Assembly: GCF_010882175.1 (NCBI RefSeq)
Contig: NZ_WKLH01000002.1
Coordinates: 62,001 to 126,000, forward strand
Origin: Mangrovibacterium lignilyticum
GTDB taxonomy: Bacteria; Bacteroidota; Bacteroidia; Bacteroidales; Prolixibacteraceae
Reading direction: 5' to 3'
Length of the DNA stretch: 64,000 bases
The position numbers and the translations under genes are program-made. Below, piece after piece: positions 18,330-26,140 of this stretch (position 1 is its first letter; every line of letters starts with the position of its first letter). The notes below the pieces were generated by a model. The model was not told where the DNA came from. It saw only the letters and a list, made by a program, of their open reading frames with translations, and did not search any database.

Positions 18330-19931
18330 TCAATATACATCCTCATGATAGCGCTTTTCGGCCAATAGCTTTGCCACCGTGTATTCCGAATTACGTGTTG
18401 TCGCTAGTTTGTTGAACGTTTCCTTCACTGCCTGCCCCATCTTCCGAGAGCCACACACATAAATATGGGCCCCCGCTTTTAGCCATTCCTGAACCTCTTT
18501 GGCTTCCTGTAATAATAAGTCCTGCACGTAAATTTTAGCCTGCTGATCGCGCGAAAAAGCAAGATTCAAACGTTCCAGTTCATCAGTTTCTTTCCGGCTT
18601 TCCATTTCTGCACTGTAGAGGTAATCCACAGCCCTGGTCTTTTCGCCAAAGAACAACCAGTTACGGCTATCGGCTTGCTGGCTACGTTCCGAAAGAAATG
18701 CCCGAATAGGTGCAATACCTGTTCCGGCACCGATAAAAATTGCAGGAACCGAAGGATCAGGTAAGCGGAAATCATCGTCGGGCGAGATGAAAAACGATAT
18801 AGAAATTCCGACTTCGAGTGAATGGCTTAAATAGCTTGATGCTGCACCATGTCTGCGGCGTTTTTTGTGTTCATATTGCACTTTCTTCACTGTCAAATGT
18901 AGCTCGTTAGGCGATACTACCTGATATGATGCAATGCTGTAATAGCGAATCTTTGGCTTGTCGAGCAAGCCGGGCAGGTCAGCGGCATTCAGTCTACATG
19001 GAAAATCGTGCAGAAGATCCAGAAAATCGTGCTGGTGTAAATAGTCGAGTGTGGCATGCTCGTGCTTCAGTAAATCGGCCAGATTTTCGTCTGCACATAG
19101 CGACAAATATCGTTTTAGTAAATCACGGCTTAAATTAGTCAGCTCGGCTTTGGTTTGCAAAAAATCGCTTAATGCTGTTTGCTCCTTATCCACCAGCTCG
19201 TCGGGTGCCAACTGCATGACGCCCAGTATTTGCCCGATCAATTCTTCCGGGTTTCGGGGCACTATTCCAATCGAATCACCGGTTTGGTACTTCACTGTTT
19301 GTTCGTCAATAGCCAGGTTCAAATGCCAGACTGCCTCTTTGGACCCTGGATTAAGCTGGTGCTTTTCTCGAATAACGGCAGTATGCCACTGGTGGCTTTG
19401 AATTGCATCTAAGTTGAAGCTATCTCCTGAATCATCGACCGTGAGTAATTTCGAAACAGAAGAAATCCAGCTGGCAGCAGTCTTTTCGAAGGCGGCATCG
19501 CAATCGACACGTGGCAGAATAGCTTGTGCCCCCATTTGCAGCAAACGCTTTTCCAAATCTTTCCCGGCCTGACAAAAGTGTTCGTATTCGGAATCACCCA
19601 ATGCACAAAGGGCGAATTCTAAGTTAGCCAGTCCTACTGTACTGAGCTCATTCAACTGACGAAAAAAGCGAAGAGCTGCGGGGGGCGGATCACCCTCTCC
19701 ATATGTGCTAACCACGAAAAGCACACGACTCTCATCCAATAGATTCTCCGCTTTGTAGGAAGACATATTTTTCAAACGGACCTTCAATTTTCCTTTACTT
19801 AAATGGCGTGTCATTTGAGAAGCGACAAATTCGGCATTCCCCGATTTACCTCCGTACAAAACGGTTATAAGATCGCTATCAACAATGGTTGTATTTCGTT
19901 CTCCAAATAATTTTCTTAAGCTCGCAAACAT
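18330..19931 (-). CDS. CysJ-like diflavin reductase (flavodoxin + FAD/NADP domains)
   Basis: 533 residues from the ATG whose complement ends at 19931; a TTG three codons upstream is less likely. It is the only intact minus-strand gene of the window. Order: flavodoxin domain at about 22-165 (LYGGKSGNAEFVA, STYGEGDPPP, ALGDSEYEHFC), FAD-binding domain of the sulfite reductase/P450 reductase type at about 185-385 (RYYSIAS, GAASSYL), and an NAD(P)H-binding domain (IGAGTGIAPIRAFL, YVCGSRKMG) to the end. It should move electrons from NADPH through FAD and FMN to an acceptor. No CysI haemoprotein is nearby. In Bacteroidota this type usually works with a PepSY membrane protein; the one here is broken, so the partner may be elsewhere. 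No TM segment is seen, so it is cytoplasmic or peripheral. Confidence 0.9.
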   Translation of the reverse strand: MFASLRKLFGERNTTIVDSDLITVLYGGKSGNAEFVASQMTRHLSKGKLKVRLKNMSSYKAENLLDESRVLFVVSTYGEGDPPPAALRFFRQLNELSTVGLANLEFALCALGDSEYEHFCQAGKDLEKRLLQMGAQAILPRVDCDAAFEKTAASWISSVSKLLTVDDSGDSFNLDAIQSHQWHTAVIREKHQLNPGSKEAVWHLNLAIDEQTVKYQTGDSIGIVPRNPEELIGQILGVMQLAPDELVDKEQTALSDFLQTKAELTNLSRDLLKRYLSLCADENLADLLKHEHATLDYLHQHDFLDLLHDFPCRLNAADLPGLLDKPKIRYYSIASYQVVSPNELHLTVKKVQYEHKKRRRHGAASSYLSHSLEVGISISFFISPDDDFRLPDPSVPAIFIGAGTGIAPIRAFLSERSQQADSRNWLFFGEKTRAVDYLYSAEMESRKETDELERLNLAFSRDQQAKIYVQDLLLQEAKEVQEWLKAGAHIYVCGSRKMGQAVKETFNKLATTRNSEYTVAKLLAEKRYHEDVY

Positions 19932-20077
19932 CTTATTCAATTTTGTTTTCTGTTTTCAATTCATTAAAACTAATAAACCGCATGCAAGTTCATCGGCGGA
20001 GATCAAAAAACGCGTAAAAATGCCTTTAGGGTGACATTTATTATTCTTTACAAAATATTTACGACACTTCCGGTCAT

Positions 20078-20691
20078 CATTGTCACATAAGCCCGGACAT
20101 GCCGGGTAAGGCAGGTGTTTCTGCGTCGGGTGTTGTGTTCGATGTTGGTTCGGTTACAGAATGTATCAATTGTTATATGTAAGGGCGATATTATAGGGGA
20201 GTTGATTACAGACGTAATCATAGCTTTCGGAATCCGAGGCTTGGCCTTTCGATTAAAACGTTACGCCGAATGCCAGTGACAAGTGCCCTGTGAGGCAAAC
20301 AATTGAATGGTTTGATAAACATATAATAGCGTGGTTTGGAAAAGAGCGGCGATTTCATTACGCTCAAGCTTTTGCATGTGCTGCGGATGGTGATCCCCAA
20401 GCTGCGGGCGTACTAAAAGAGATTGCGGCGAATGATCATTACCTGCCCAATATTCGAAGTTTGACGCTGCAGAATTTTGATTCTTACTTCCCTGATTCAT
20501 TGGGTGGACCGGTCGACAATTATCTCGTCAATTTAGCCCCCTCGTTAAGACTTGCTGCGATGCGTTCTTTAGAACAACCAACTCATGGAAATATTGCCAG
20601 GCTATTAAACGCGTTGACTAATTCATTGCCGCCTTTTAGTTATTACAGTTTGTTTGTTTGTTTGTTTGTTTGTTTGTTTGTTATTCATTGA
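20078..20691 (+). pseudogene. Relic of a multihaem cytochrome c with HEAT/TPR-type C-terminus
   Basis: Read with one frameshift near 20258-20263, this stretch gives HHCHISPDMPG, then ECINCYM, a stop TAA, GRYYRGVDYRRNHSFRNPR, LSIKT, TPNASDKC, and TIEWFDKHIIAWFGKERRFHYAQAFA with a helical tail (GDPQAAGVLKEIAAND). The order matches the family of large doubly-CxxCH cytochromes with TPR/HEAT repeats, whose consensus reads roughly CINCHM-GRYYMGVDYRNDHSFR-PDLS-PNAC-CH-DK. The haem motifs are destroyed (CINCY for CINCH; ASDKCP for ACxxCH), and the N-terminal part and the end are missing. The frame ends in a GTTT repeat tract. It is a dead gene. Its upstream end overlaps the region where the flavoprotein promoter should be. 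Confidence 0.65.
20648..20682 (+). repeat. GTTT tetranucleotide repeat
   Basis: Eight and three-quarter uninterrupted copies of GTTT (35 bp) lie at the 3' end of the cytochrome relic. Such tracts can change length by slippage. Here it lies about 280 bp before the sigma gene of PUL B and is not inside an intact gene. Confidence 0.95.
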
Positions 20692-20776
20692 GAGATGATT
20701 TGGAGGGGGAGCTTTTGCTAACACTGTGAAAAAAGAGGAAGACTAGGACCAAATCAACCTATCGAAAGCTACCTGT

Positions 20777-20896
20777 TTATAAGGCTCCGAAATTGCTGTT
20801 TAAACTATCATCGGGATAAAAAAGCTCGTTTATTCCGTCGAGGATGTCAGGTATGAACTCGTGCAATTGTTGCAGTTCATCTTCCAAATTCAACAT
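20777..20896 (-). CDS. Possible 39-residue small protein or gene remnant
   Basis: A minus-strand frame starts at the ATG whose complement ends at 20896 and codes for an acidic, helix-prone peptide (MLNLEDELQQLHEFIPDILD, then GINELFYPDD) before TAA. The composition looks protein-like rather than random, and it stands divergent to the sigma gene of PUL B with a 67-bp gap. I do not recognise it. It may be a remnant of a longer gene or a chance frame; no ribosome-binding or promoter signal supports it. Confidence 0.2.
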   Translation of the reverse strand: MLNLEDELQQLHEFIPDILDGINELFYPDDSLNSNFGAL

Positions 20897-20963
20897 TATT
20901 ATTTCATTTTTATTAAAATTTCGGTCAATTTTTGCTTTTTTTGAATAGCGAAAATTTGAGTTT

Positions 20964-21551
20964 ATGAAAGAAGTGAATCATGATGCGTTTATTCTAAAGA
21001 AACTGGTTGCGGGAGATGAAGATGCATTTAAATACTTCTTTGATCACTATTACGACGATCTTTGCAACTTTGTAAATGCCTATGTGCGCGATGAGAATCT
21101 TGCCGAGGACATTGTGCAAAATATCTTTGTTGACTTGTGGGAAAACCGGGATCGTCTGGCTGACAATAAATCGCTGAAATCTTATTTGTATTCTTCCTCT
21201 AAAAATAAGAGTTTAAACCATCTTAGGGATCTCAAAAATCATAACCGTATTGAGAAAGAGGTTGTTGGTATTTCTGCCGATTCAACTGATTCGACTTCAG
21301 AAATCATCGACTATGAGGAAATGAAGATGCTGATTTCCGGGGCTATCGATCAATTACCCGATCGCTGCAAAGAAATTTTTCAGCTTAGCAGAAATGAAGA
21401 ATTGAGCAATAAGGAGATTGCTGAAAAGCTTGGCGTTTCCGTTAAAACTGTTGAAAATCAGATGACAATTGCCTTTCGGAAAATCAAAGAATACCTTGCG
21501 CCGTACCACGATAAGATCCTTCTCTTGTATATTATTTCAACTTTTTTTTGA
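20964..21551 (+). CDS. ECF RNA polymerase sigma factor (PUL B)
   Basis: 195 residues. Region 2 is clear (DEDAFKYFFDHYYDDLCNFVNAYV, LAEDIVQNIFVDLWENRDRL, KSYLYSSSKNKSLNHLR), and region 4 follows (AIDQLPDRCKEIFQLSR, SNKEIAEKLGVSVKTVENQM). It is the Bacteroidota-type ECF sigma paired with FecR anti-sigma, whose gene lies 58 bp downstream. In this known scheme FecR holds the sigma factor until the SusC transporter with its STN domain binds substrate; the freed sigma then switches on fecR-susC-susD and the enzyme genes. The tail after region 4 is hydrophobic (ILLLYIISTFF), which is common in these sigma factors. Confidence 0.95.
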   Translation: MKEVNHDAFILKKLVAGDEDAFKYFFDHYYDDLCNFVNAYVRDENLAEDIVQNIFVDLWENRDRLADNKSLKSYLYSSSKNKSLNHLRDLKNHNRIEKEVVGISADSTDSTSEIIDYEEMKMLISGAIDQLPDRCKEIFQLSRNEELSNKEIAEKLGVSVKTVENQMTIAFRKIKEYLAPYHDKILLLYIISTFF

Positions 21552-21609
21552 GCTTGTTTGGGGGATGTGATTAACTTGTGTGCTATAGTAGTAAAAACAT
21601 CTCATCTCC

Positions 21610-22584
21610 ATGGAAAATAAAATACCACTTTCAATAATCATGCAGCATATCGCATCGGGAGGAAAGGAGTATTCCGGTGAAGCCAAAACGTGGGTTGAAG
21701 AATCAGAAGCAAACAAAAAAACATTTGACGATCTTTCGCTAATCTGGAAATTGACCGGGAAATTCCCGGAGCGTTATACTCCCAATAAAGATTTAGCCTG
21801 GTCTAAAATCAAGGGGCGCATTAAACAGCCGAAGCCCAAATTCAATTTGTATCGTCGCGTTGCACAAATTGCAGCCGCAGTATTGGTTGCTGCACTGTGT
21901 GTTTGGTCCGGTGCCGAATTTAAAGATGCTTTTAATCAACCAAGGTACACCGAAGTTATTTCTCTGGCAGGACAAAAAACAAAAGTCATGCTACCCGATA
22001 GTTCGGTTGTGCAATTGAATGGAAATTCACAATTACGGTACAGCAGTGATTTCAGTAAGGCTGACCGGGAGGTAGAGTTGAAAGGAGAAGCCTATTTTGA
22101 TGTTACCAAAGATAAACACCACCGGTTTGTTGTTCATGCGGGAGATCTCGATGTCAAAGTTTACGGAACCTCGTTTAATGTGAAAGCCTATGATACTGAT
22201 GCATTGATTGAAGTGGGGCTGAAACATGGTAGCGTTGCACTGGAGAAAAATAATAGCGAAGTTTTAAGATTAGTTCCCGGACAGCTGGCCAAATACGATG
22301 CCGCTAAAGACAAAGTGAATGTATCTGAAGTAGATATCGATTTAGTTTCGGCCTGGACCCGAAATGAGATGATCATCGAAGAATTGCCCTTGCAGGAAAT
22401 TATTCTGTACCTCGAAAGATGGTACGGTGTGCAAATTAAGGCTTCCCCGGAGTTGCTTGATGGCGAACTGTTTACCTTTAAAGTGAAAACAGAATCACTA
22501 CACGAAGTTATTGAAATGTTAAGTGTGTTAAAACCAATAAAATATAATATTGACGGAGAACTTGTGACGCTGTCGAATAAATAA
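21610..22584 (+). CDS. FecR-type anti-sigma factor (PUL B)
   Basis: 324 residues. The N-terminal cytoplasmic part (about 1-80) should bind the sigma factor. One TM helix follows at about 84-103 (RVAQIAAAVLVAALCVWSGA). The periplasmic FecR domain spans about 115-215 (VISLAGQKTKVMLPDSS, LNGNSQLRYSSDF, GEAYFDVTKD, VKVYGTSFNVKAY), and a C-terminal STN-like domain (DUF4974 type; EELPLQEIILYLERWYGVQI) makes the contact with the transporter signal. It lies between sigma and susC, as expected. The G-rich/T-rich leader before the ATG (21551-21600) resembles the leaders of the other two fecR genes in the window, the probable target of the sigma factor. Confidence 0.95.
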   Translation: MENKIPLSIIMQHIASGGKEYSGEAKTWVEESEANKKTFDDLSLIWKLTGKFPERYTPNKDLAWSKIKGRIKQPKPKFNLYRRVAQIAAAVLVAALCVWSGAEFKDAFNQPRYTEVISLAGQKTKVMLPDSSVVQLNGNSQLRYSSDFSKADREVELKGEAYFDVTKDKHHRFVVHAGDLDVKVYGTSFNVKAYDTDALIEVGLKHGSVALEKNNSEVLRLVPGQLAKYDAAKDKVNVSEVDIDLVSAWTRNEMIIEELPLQEIILYLERWYGVQIKASPELLDGELFTFKVKTESLHEVIEMLSVLKPIKYNIDGELVTLSNK

Positions 22585-22632
22585 AATCTGCCTATGAAAT
22601 AGTAAATGCCGAATCTAATTTAACTAAACAAA

Positions 22633-22659
22633 AAAGGTTTGCCATTCCGACAAACCTTT
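22633..22659 (+). promoter_or_regulatory. Hairpin in the FecR-susC gap (PUL B)
   Basis: A 9-bp perfect stem (AAAGGTTTG / CAAACCTTT) with a 9-base loop lies 48 bp after the fecR stop and about 95 bp before susC. No T run follows, so it is not a typical terminator; it may be an attenuator, a processing site or a stabilising 5' structure of the susC mRNA. Similar hairpins stand at the same place in PULs C and D. Confidence 0.55.
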
Positions 22660-22752
22660 CTAAAACAAATTTTTATTAACACAGTCTGAGGAAAGACAAA
22701 TTACACCACATAGCCTGTATTTCCTTTTGAGACTGGTAATCATTACAAAACT

Positions 22753-25700
22753 ATGAAAAAAAACTGTAGTTCGGGTAGCTATTGCTCAATTTTGACTGCC
22801 CGAAGAAATCTTATTTTGAAGATGAAAATAGTCTTAATCCTAATTTGTATCGTTGGCTTGACTGGTAGTTATGGCTCGGTTTATAGCCAGCAGTCGAAGC
22901 TCGATATAAGAGTTCAGAATACCGCGATCAAGGATATTCTAAAGCAAATTGAAGAAAATACGGATTATTCGTTCATGTATAATGCCAGCCAGATTGATGT
23001 CTACAAAACCTTGGATATCAATGTGGAAAACAAGTCGGTGGAAGAAATTCTTGATTTGATTTTTGGCGAAGATCAGGTGAACTATAAAATTATTGATCGT
23101 CATATTATCATATCTACAAAATCGCAGAATCCGGTAAAAAACGAATCCAACCAAACCAAAAGTGTGAAGGGTCAGGTAACTGATTCAGACGGAAATCCCT
23201 TACCCGGAGTTACTGTTGTGGTAAAAGGAACGACCAAAGGAACCATTACCGACATGGATGGAAATTACACACTGGGAGATCTAAAACCAGCTGATGTGCT
23301 CTTGTTTTCGTTTATTGGTATGGGAGTTCAGGAATATGCAGTTAACGAGTCTTCGGCGATTGATGTTGTGATGCGTGAAGATGCTGTTGGTATTGAGGAA
23401 GTTGTTGCCATTGGTTACGGAACGCAATCAAAGCGAAACCTGACCGGAGCCATCCAGAATGTAAGCAGCGAAGATTTTGAAAATATCCCGACAGCGCAGT
23501 TAACTCAAAAGCTGCAAGGTAAATTGGCTGGTGTGCAAATCAATCAAACAACCGGTATTCCCGGACAGGGAATGTCTATTCGTATTCGTGGACAAGCTTC
23601 AATTTCGGCAGGTAGTGACCCGTTATATGTTGTTGATGGATTTCCAATTACAGGAGATATTTCAAACATTAACCCCGATGAAATTGAAAACATTACTGTA
23701 TTGAAAGATGCGTCATCGACAGCTCTATATGGTTCACGTGCAGCGAACGGAGTGGTGATGATCACCACCAAACAAGCCAAATTCGGAAAATCAAGTTTGA
23801 CTGTAAGTGCTTATGGTGGACTTCAGTATATCCCTGAGAGTTTGAAGCCTGAAATGATGAATGCACGCGAGTTCGCGCAATTCAAAAAGGAGATTCAGGA
23901 AGAAAATGGCTGGGGAGTGCCGGAAATGTTTCAAAATCCGGAACAATATGGCGAAGGTACCGATTGGTTGGATGCAGTTACAAGAACGGCCATGATTCAG
24001 AACTATTCGGTTAATTACAGCGCCAGTAAAGATAAATTCAAATCATCGGCAGTGGCTGGATTCTTCAGTCAGGATGGTATTTTGTTGAATTCGAATTACA
24101 AACGTTTTTCGCTTCGTGTAAATTCTGAATACCAGTTTAACGACAAACTGAAAGTTGGTGTAAACGCATCAAACACAGTTACAGCGAACAAAACGCCGCA
24201 AAGTGATGGTATCTGGTATAATTCACCAAGTATTGTACAGTCGGCATTGCTAACATCACCGTTAGCGCCCTACATCAATGAAGATGGAACGATTCCTGTA
24301 AATGCCGGAGAATGGGGAAATGACTACGGTTCTTCTCCTGGTCCAAACTGGTACAACCAGGTTCGGGTTGTGAAAAATACTTCAAAAAATATGGGGCTTT
24401 TGGCTACGGCATTTGTTGAGTACGAACCTATTCATGGGTTGAAGTTCAAGTCGTCTGCAGGGGTTGACCTGGGAAGCAGTGTGTCCGATTTTTTCAACCC
24501 ATCTACAGCAGGTAGTATTTTCAATCCGGGTAATGAGGCTGATGCTTCCCGTATTTATGCAACGCACGGAAATTCTTTCGGATACTCTTGGTTGTGGGAG
24601 AATATCTTGACCTACAAAAAGAGCATCAAAGATCATAACTTCGAGCTTTTGGCTGGTTATTCGGCTCAAAGTGCGCATGGAGAAAGTGGTTCGATGACCG
24701 GAACTGGTTTCCCTGATAATAATATTCAAACGCTGAATGCAGCCAAAACGATCACCGGAAGTACCGACATTCAGGATTGGTCATTGAATTCGATCATTAG
24801 CCGTTTGACGTACAATTACAAGCAGCGCTATTTGCTTACGCTGGCTTATCGTCGCGATGGTTCTTCAAAATTCGGTTCCGACAATCGCTGGGGAGGATTC
24901 CCTTCCGGATCTGTGGGCTGGGTTGTTTCCGATGAGAACTTTATGGGATCTCTTCCCCAGGTATCTTTTCTGAAGGTGCGCGCAAGCTGGGGGGTTACCG
25001 GTAATAACAACATTGGTAACTACACGCAGTATGCAAGTATGGTGGCCACCAATAATCCGGTAAATAGCGCACTAATCAGCGGGAAAAGTCTCGCCGGATT
25101 AAACAATACCGAGTTAGGTTGGGAGAATACAACTGAAACTGACTTTGGCCTTGACTTTGGATTGTATAATAATCGGATCTATTTCTCATACGATTATTAT
25201 CATCGCATTACAGATGATTTGTTGTACAGTGTTGACATTCCTATTTCTTCCGGATTTTACAATTTTACAACCAACATTGGTAAATTGAAGTTTTGGGGAC
25301 ACGAGTTTACCTTAAGTACTAAAAATCTCGAAGGTAAATTCAAGTGGAATACTGATTTCAACATTGCATTTAATCGCAATAAAGCACTTGAACTTGGTAC
25401 TTCAAATGCAGCTATTTACGGCGACAATACGATTACCGAAGTTGGCAAACCACTTGGACAACTTTATGCGCTGGAATGGGAAGGACTGTATTATACCCAG
25501 GACGAAATCGATGCTGTTGGTCGCGATGGTGCTCAGATTGGTACGGTGAAATTTGCCGATCAGGATGACGATGGCTGGGTTTATAATGACGACCGTGATA
25601 AAACAGTCTTGGGTAGTTCTGCGCCAAAAGGTGTTTACGGTATTACCAACACCTTCTACTATAAAAACTTCGACCTGTCCGTTGTAATGCAGGGAGCCTA

Positions 25701-26121
25701 TGGTCATAAAATCTTCAACCATATTGAACGTTTTTCAACAAACCTTGATGGAGCATTTAACGTGCTTAAAGCTGTTGATCGCAGATGGCGTTCTCCGGAA
25801 GATCCGGGAGATGGTATCTATGGTAAAGTTATCTCGGGAACTACCGGCTATGAACGCGACTGGATGAGCTCTAAATTCCTTTACAAAGCCAATTACTTAA
25901 CCGTGAAGAACATCACTTTGGGATATCAGGTTCCAATTCGCAACACAAAATACTTTAAAGGTGTGCGTATTTACGGAAGCGTTCAACAAGCTTTTGTGTT
26001 TACCAAGTATCCCGGAAACAATCCTGAAGTATCTTCAGGTGGAGGACTATTCTCCGGTAATGACTACACGACTTATCCGGTGCCAAGAACTGTCACTTTT
26101 GGATTGAATGTAAACCTGTAA
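22753..26121 (+). CDS. SusC-family TonB-dependent transducer with STN domain (PUL B)
   Basis: 1122 residues. The first 23 residues (MKKNCSSG...) are polar/basic and precede a second Met (22822) that begins an ordinary signal peptide cut near VYSQ. Then come an STN secretin/TonB domain (about 50-115; DIRVQNTAIKDILKQIEENT), a carboxypeptidase-like beta-sandwich (about 137-215; VTDSDGNPLPGVTVVVKGT), a TonB box-like EEVVAIGYG, a plug (GKLAGVQINQTTGIPGQGMS, IENITVLKDASST) and the barrel ending GLNVNL. The STN domain marks it as the receptor that signals to FecR as well as the importer. It is a close paralogue of the PUL C SusC at 40165. The gene is followed 19 bp later by susD. Confidence 0.97.
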   Translation: MKKNCSSGSYCSILTARRNLILKMKIVLILICIVGLTGSYGSVYSQQSKLDIRVQNTAIKDILKQIEENTDYSFMYNASQIDVYKTLDINVENKSVEEILDLIFGEDQVNYKIIDRHIIISTKSQNPVKNESNQTKSVKGQVTDSDGNPLPGVTVVVKGTTKGTITDMDGNYTLGDLKPADVLLFSFIGMGVQEYAVNESSAIDVVMREDAVGIEEVVAIGYGTQSKRNLTGAIQNVSSEDFENIPTAQLTQKLQGKLAGVQINQTTGIPGQGMSIRIRGQASISAGSDPLYVVDGFPITGDISNINPDEIENITVLKDASSTALYGSRAANGVVMITTKQAKFGKSSLTVSAYGGLQYIPESLKPEMMNAREFAQFKKEIQEENGWGVPEMFQNPEQYGEGTDWLDAVTRTAMIQNYSVNYSASKDKFKSSAVAGFFSQDGILLNSNYKRFSLRVNSEYQFNDKLKVGVNASNTVTANKTPQSDGIWYNSPSIVQSALLTSPLAPYINEDGTIPVNAGEWGNDYGSSPGPNWYNQVRVVKNTSKNMGLLATAFVEYEPIHGLKFKSSAGVDLGSSVSDFFNPSTAGSIFNPGNEADASRIYATHGNSFGYSWLWENILTYKKSIKDHNFELLAGYSAQSAHGESGSMTGTGFPDNNIQTLNAAKTITGSTDIQDWSLNSIISRLTYNYKQRYLLTLAYRRDGSSKFGSDNRWGGFPSGSVGWVVSDENFMGSLPQVSFLKVRASWGVTGNNNIGNYTQYASMVATNNPVNSALISGKSLAGLNNTELGWENTTETDFGLDFGLYNNRIYFSYDYYHRITDDLLYSVDIPISSGFYNFTTNIGKLKFWGHEFTLSTKNLEGKFKWNTDFNIAFNRNKALELGTSNAAIYGDNTITEVGKPLGQLYALEWEGLYYTQDEIDAVGRDGAQIGTVKFADQDDDGWVYNDDRDKTVLGSSAPKGVYGITNTFYYKNFDLSVVMQGAYGHKIFNHIERFSTNLDGAFNVLKAVDRRWRSPEDPGDGIYGKVISGTTGYERDWMSSKFLYKANYLTVKNITLGYQVPIRNTKYFKGVRIYGSVQQAFVFTKYPGNNPEVSSGGGLFSGNDYTTYPVPRTVTFGLNVNL

Positions 26122-26140
26122 ATCTAAATCGACTCGAAAA

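Noticed and set aside
20648-20682. CRISPR-like repeats
   Set aside because: It is a pure tetranucleotide run without spacers.
20290-20691. A 133-residue GTG-start frame as a new hypothetical gene
   Set aside because: Its sequence continues, through a frameshift, the upstream cytochrome fragments, and its end runs into a GTTT repeat. It is the tail of a relic, not an intact gene.
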